Shown here: positions 60,934 to 64,000 of the stretch, piece by piece | How positions within the stretch are numbered: position 1 is the first letter of the stretch | Layout of the letters: each line of letters opens with the position of its first letter | Assembly (NCBI GenBank): GCA_016868315.1 | Contig: VGHE01000002.1 | Span: forward strand, 1-64,000 | Length of the DNA stretch: 64,000 nucleotides | Origin: Betaproteobacteria bacterium | GTDB lineage: Bacteria; Bdellovibrionota_B; Oligoflexia; Silvanigrellales; Silvanigrellaceae | Direction of reading: 5' to 3' | Notes under the pieces: generated by a model | The model's input: only the letters and a program-made list of their open reading frames with translations | Told to the model about the DNA's origin: nothing | Database searches by the model: none | Made by a program: the position numbers and the translations under genes

Positions 60934-61767
60934 TCAGGCTCCCTTCACTCCACCCTGCGTGGGCGCTGCAATCATGTGTTGATGAAGTTTGAACGACAAA
61001 GCGAAAACTGGCAGGAGCAGAATACATGCTCCTGCGCACAGTGGTCCCCATTCCGTGCCGAATCCCGTGACATAGCCATTGAGCGTGAGCGGTGCTGTTT
61101 TGACCTGCGAACCCGCAAGAATCAGCGAGAACAGAAAATCATTCCAGCTCATGAGAAAACAAAAGAGAGCCGCTACAACCAGACCAGGCTTGGTGACGGG
61201 CAAAACTACGTGTGAAAAAGTTTGAATCCGCGATGCGCCATCCAGTGCCGCGGCCTCCTCGAGAACGCGTGGCACCGCATCCATGAAGGGCATCAGTATC
61301 CAAGTGGCCAATGGGAAATTCAATGCTGTGTGCGCAAGTATCAGCCCCCAGACGGTGTCGTGCAGCATGAACTGTTTGAGCACCAGGAAGAGCGGCAGAG
61401 CGAGTGCCACGGGAGGCAACAAACGCGCCACGAGCAATGTGGTCAGTAGGTGCTTCTTTGCTTTGCTCTCCCAACGGGTCAAAGCGTAAGCCATAAGAGA
61501 ACCGCAGAAGACGGAAAGACTCATGGTACCGCAGGCTATGAAAATCGAATTGAGAAGATCGGGTGCAAGACTCTGTTCTGCAAAAAGTCGGTAAAAATTG
61601 TTTAGAGTCCAGCCATCCCAGGTGAACATGCCAAACTCCAACAAACTGCGTTGGGTTTTAAACGCGGTTTGAAGAATCATGACTACGGGGGCGATTTGCA
61701 GGAATAAAAGCACTGTAATGATCAGTTTTGCATGAGAAGGGAGTTTGCCCTGCGCGATTGTTGCCAT
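60934..61767 (-). CDS. Sugar ABC transporter permease (MalG-like)
   Basis: 277 residues from ATG 61767, with AGGAGG 8 bases upstream; an earlier start at 61794 would lie inside the neighbour. Six predicted helices, EAA loop LEEAAALDGASRIQTFSHV...LPVTKP near residue 180, and the end APTQGGVKGA as in MalG proteins. It begins one base after the stop of its partner permease, in the second importer operon. Confidence 0.9.
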   Translation of the reverse strand: MATIAQGKLPSHAKLIITVLLFLQIAPVVMILQTAFKTQRSLLEFGMFTWDGWTLNNFYRLFAEQSLAPDLLNSIFIACGTMSLSVFCGSLMAYALTRWESKAKKHLLTTLLVARLLPPVALALPLFLVLKQFMLHDTVWGLILAHTALNFPLATWILMPFMDAVPRVLEEAAALDGASRIQTFSHVVLPVTKPGLVVAALFCFLMSWNDFLFSLILAGSQVKTAPLTLNGYVTGFGTEWGPLCAGACILLLPVFALSFKLHQHMIAAPTQGGVKGA

Positions 61768-61768
61768 T

Positions 61769-62656
61769 TCACTTTCCTCCTGCGAGGGCTGCACGATTCT
61801 GCAGTCGGGTCACTCCCCATGCCAGGCTCATACCCAAAACGAGCAGCACTATTGAAGCGGCCGAGGCTGGACCCACCTGGAAGAAGTGGAACGCCTGTTT
61901 GACGACAAAAAGAGATAGCAAAGATGTTGAATCACCTGGGCCACCGCCGGTCATCACATAAACTTCGGTGAATACCTTGAGCGACTCCATGACTTTTAGA
62001 CCCATGGCGATTGCAAGTGTGGGGCGCAGCGCTGGAAGAATAACGTAACGGATGACCTCGCGCGTGTTGGCACCATCCATCTTCGCTGCCTCTTGCGCAG
62101 ACTTTGGAAGTGCTTTGAGGCCTGCGTAGATAATAAGGAACAGGAAAGGCCACATGCGCCAAATGTCTTGAAGAACGATAGCCCAGAACGCCCAGAAGGA
62201 GTCAGCCAATGGGGACATGGGTTCGTATCCAAGCGCATTGAAGATGGCACTCAGAGGCCCATCGTTGGGATCGTAGATATAGCGAAAGGTCAGACCCGAA
62301 ACCACAGGCAGTACAAACATGGGCAGAATCAACAAAACTTCCACAACTCGTGGCAGTGGCTTTTGCAAATAGAGAAATAAAGCAACCGCCGCCGCAATCA
62401 AAAGTTCTATAATGGTGGTGGTGATTGTGAAAAGCGCAGCCAAAGAAAGCGAGTTCCAGAAAGAGGCTTGGGAGATGAGTGCTTTAAAATGCTCAAGTCC
62501 GGCAAAGTGTGCCTGAGCATCGGCGCCTGCACCAACGCTGTTGGTTAGTGAGGAAAATGCACTTTGCAGCACAGGCCAAGCAATCAATAAGGTGAGCAAT
62601 GCACACCCTGGAAGAACGAAAGCCACAAGGGAGCGTTGTGAACGGGGAGAAAACAT
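61769..62656 (-). CDS. Sugar ABC transporter permease (MalF-like)
   Basis: 295 residues, six predicted helices, EAA loop AQEAAKMDGANTREVIRYV...LPALRP near residue 200. It is the shorter, standard CUT1 form without the extra N-terminal helices of the permease at 38296. Its start follows the binding-protein stop directly (TAAATG). It forms the channel with the next gene; no ATPase gene is in this operon. Confidence 0.9.
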   Translation of the reverse strand: MFSPRSQRSLVAFVLPGCALLTLLIAWPVLQSAFSSLTNSVGAGADAQAHFAGLEHFKALISQASFWNSLSLAALFTITTTIIELLIAAAVALFLYLQKPLPRVVEVLLILPMFVLPVVSGLTFRYIYDPNDGPLSAIFNALGYEPMSPLADSFWAFWAIVLQDIWRMWPFLFLIIYAGLKALPKSAQEAAKMDGANTREVIRYVILPALRPTLAIAMGLKVMESLKVFTEVYVMTGGGPGDSTSLLSLFVVKQAFHFFQVGPASAASIVLLVLGMSLAWGVTRLQNRAALAGGK

Positions 62657-63934
62657 TTAGTGTGCCCCCTGCCTTTGTGTGCCACTCAGTGCGAGCTCAT
62701 TCATACGCCCGAGTGCAGCTTGGATGTCCGACGCCGTTTCGGAGAGATTCTTTTGTCCTGCTATCCACCGTGTGAACGCCTTGCTCAAGTCGTCAGAGGT
62801 GGAGCGGTACTGTTTGTGGCGTGGTCGGAGAAAAGCAGTGTTGAAATTCAGGTGCGTGGAGCCCAGCCATGGAAACTTTGTTGCCAAATCAGAACGGGTC
62901 AGAAGGTCCGCACGTGCAGTGCTGAGGCCTTTTGGAATGAGTCCTTCGTTGACGTCTTTTGAGGTCCACCAGCGCACGAATGTTGCCGCGAGTTCTGCCT
63001 CTGCTGAGTTCTTGCGGATGCCTGCAATCCACGTTCCAGCGATTCCGTTTGCCTCGCTTCCGGGTGAAGGTGCGTAGCCCGTACGCCCTACCACAAGCGA
63101 CTTGTGTTCGTCCTCGAGGTCGAAGAAAAAACTGTTCCAAGTCATCATCTGAGCGACTCTGCCCTTGGCATAGGCCGACATGCGTTCAGTGTGATGCCAA
63201 GCCCTTGCAGCCTTTGGCGCTGTTTTTAGAAGGGCATCGTAGAGCTCGAGTGCACGCGCAACAGTAGGGGTATCGATGTGGGTCGCTCCGGGCTTATAGC
63301 CAAACCCTGCAAGCAGCCACAGCAGTTCGACCGTTGTTCCCTCAGACATTTTGGTGAACGGTGCAAACCCGTAGAGTTTCGGTGGTCGGTGAAAGAACTG
63401 AGCCAGTTCGAGCAGCTCTGTGAAATTGGTGGCAGGCTTCAGTGGGCGGTTGTACTGCTTTTGGAATTTGACCTGTTCGTTACTTTCTTCGAAGAGATCC
63501 TTGCGAAAAATATATTGATATACGTTGCCGTTAACTGGCAACCCGACCGTCACGCCTTGAAAACGAGCGGCTTCAATAGCCTTGCTCTCGAAGCCGGAGA
63601 GATCGTCCTGGGCACTGACTCTAGGCCATTGTTCAACGGGCAAAAGTGCTTCGTGGAACTGCGGGATAAAGGGTTCATCGACCGCGTAAACATCGTAGGT
63701 TCCGCCCGCTGCAAGGTCGGTCATCATTTTGGTGGCAACCGTGGAGGCTGGAATGTCGTCGAATTGAACGCGCACTGAGAACTCTTTTTCAAAGACAGGG
63801 AGAGCTGCCCTCAGAGCCGACGATTGCCGGTCTCGGAAGGTCAGAACTTTTAGCACGCGCTCTGGTTTCCGCGTGCAGGAGAGGCACACAAGGGTCAGTG
63901 CAGCCCCCAGGAAAAATTTATTTTTAAGGGACAT
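62657..63934 (-). CDS. ABC transporter sugar-binding lipoprotein
   Basis: 425 residues, lipoprotein signal ending LVCLSC. It reads as a CUT1-type binding protein: LPVFEKEFSVRVQFDDIP, LAAGGTYDVYAVDEPFIPQF, VTVGLPVNGNVYQYIFRKDLF and a C-terminal helical lobe. It lacks close similarity to the MalE-like protein at 36925, so its ligand is probably different; the linked GH31 enzyme suggests an alpha-linked oligosaccharide. Its start overlaps the end of an upstream frame (63924-64000). Confidence 0.85.
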   Translation of the reverse strand: MSLKNKFFLGAALTLVCLSCTRKPERVLKVLTFRDRQSSALRAALPVFEKEFSVRVQFDDIPASTVATKMMTDLAAGGTYDVYAVDEPFIPQFHEALLPVEQWPRVSAQDDLSGFESKAIEAARFQGVTVGLPVNGNVYQYIFRKDLFEESNEQVKFQKQYNRPLKPATNFTELLELAQFFHRPPKLYGFAPFTKMSEGTTVELLWLLAGFGYKPGATHIDTPTVARALELYDALLKTAPKAARAWHHTERMSAYAKGRVAQMMTWNSFFFDLEDEHKSLVVGRTGYAPSPGSEANGIAGTWIAGIRKNSAEAELAATFVRWWTSKDVNEGLIPKGLSTARADLLTRSDLATKFPWLGSTHLNFNTAFLRPRHKQYRSTSDDLSKAFTRWIAGQKNLSETASDIQAALGRMNELALSGTQRQGAH

Positions 63935-64000
63935 CGTGACCCACCGCAGCCTTGAGCAAGTGGAACCAATCCTCGTGCTCCAGCTGAACTGTGAGTGCAG
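63924..64000 (-). CDS. C-terminal end of an upstream gene (partial)
   Basis: A minus-strand frame open from the window edge reads ALTVQLEHEDWFHLLKAAVG then HDVP and stops at TAA 63924, overlapping the binding-protein start by 11 bases. The residue choice looks like real protein, and the overlap is typical of this operon. The family cannot be told from 24 residues. Confidence 0.45.
   Translation of the reverse strand, partial: ALTVQLEHEDWFHLLKAAVGHDVP

Noticed and set aside
1-64000. CRISPR arrays, tRNA or rRNA genes, insertion sequences and phage genes.
   Set aside because: No spaced direct repeats, cloverleaf-type T-loops, transposase or phage structural motifs were noticed on either strand; a covariance-model search was not possible here.

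Overview
The window looks like chromosomal DNA of a Gram-negative, mid-GC bacterium that exports many lipoproteins. At least ten predicted lipoproteins, several outer-membrane-barrel-like C-termini, four DUF3015 proteins, a DUF4105 protein and an AgmX/PglI-type lipoprotein point to the Bdellovibrionota/Oligoflexia or a nearby delta-type lineage. That placement is an inference from protein families; there is no rRNA in the window to confirm it. Gene density is high. I saw no tRNA, rRNA, insertion sequence, prophage or CRISPR array.

Layout. 1-2955 (+): an asparaginase-II-family protein (cut by the left edge) followed by the two subunits of a 2-aminophenol-1,6-dioxygenase-like extradiol dioxygenase. 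2903-4740 (-): an AgmX/PglI-like lipoprotein and a class 3 lipase lipoprotein. 4861-11033 (-): a tight five-gene lipoprotein operon, in which three tandem members are distant paralogues and one carries a von Willebrand A domain. 11352-16550 (+): carA-carB-argF, making carbamoyl phosphate and citrulline for arginine and pyrimidine synthesis; carA contains two terminator-like hairpins and CarB has a reduced allosteric domain. 16566-25511 (-): a surface-protein cassette made of a 1560-residue coiled-coil lipoprotein with an RTX-adhesin-like calcium-binding end, a 701-residue Ig/carboxypeptidase-regulatory-like lipoprotein, a proline-rich barrel-like protein and a 2OG-Fe(II) oxygenase-like protein.

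25766-30956: a DUF1653-GNAT protein, an atypical SDR and a luciferase-like flavin monooxygenase (-), divergent from kynurenine formamidase (+), then a lipoprotein and a Dam-type DNA methylase. 30989-32829 (-): two DUF3015 proteins and a small secreted protein. 32902-34572 (+): the ABC-F translation factor EttA. 34697-40389 (+): GH15 glucoamylase plus a MalE/MalF/MalG-type importer. 40487-45860: small secreted proteins, a DUF429-like protein, a lysozyme-like lipoprotein (-), a second DUF3015 pair and a DUF4105 protein. 45922-54607 (-): a YqeY-like protein, a large GH13 lipoprotein, a MalK/MsmX-type ATPase, a subtilisin-like protease and a DUF6209-like secreted protein. 54757-58853 (+): an M1 aminopeptidase and a membrane-bound class III adenylate cyclase. 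58845-64000 (-): a GH31 glycosidase with a second binding-protein-dependent sugar importer and the end of another upstream gene.

How the parts work together. The GH13 lipoprotein probably cuts alpha-glucans outside the cytoplasm, the MalEFG-type importer takes up the oligosaccharides, and the cytoplasmic GH15 enzyme releases glucose. The second importer with the GH31 enzyme would do the same for another alpha-linked oligosaccharide. Only one sugar-type ABC ATPase gene lies in the window, so it may energise both importers. The secreted proteases, lipase and lysozyme-like protein fit a degradative or predatory lifestyle, but the sequence alone does not prove this.
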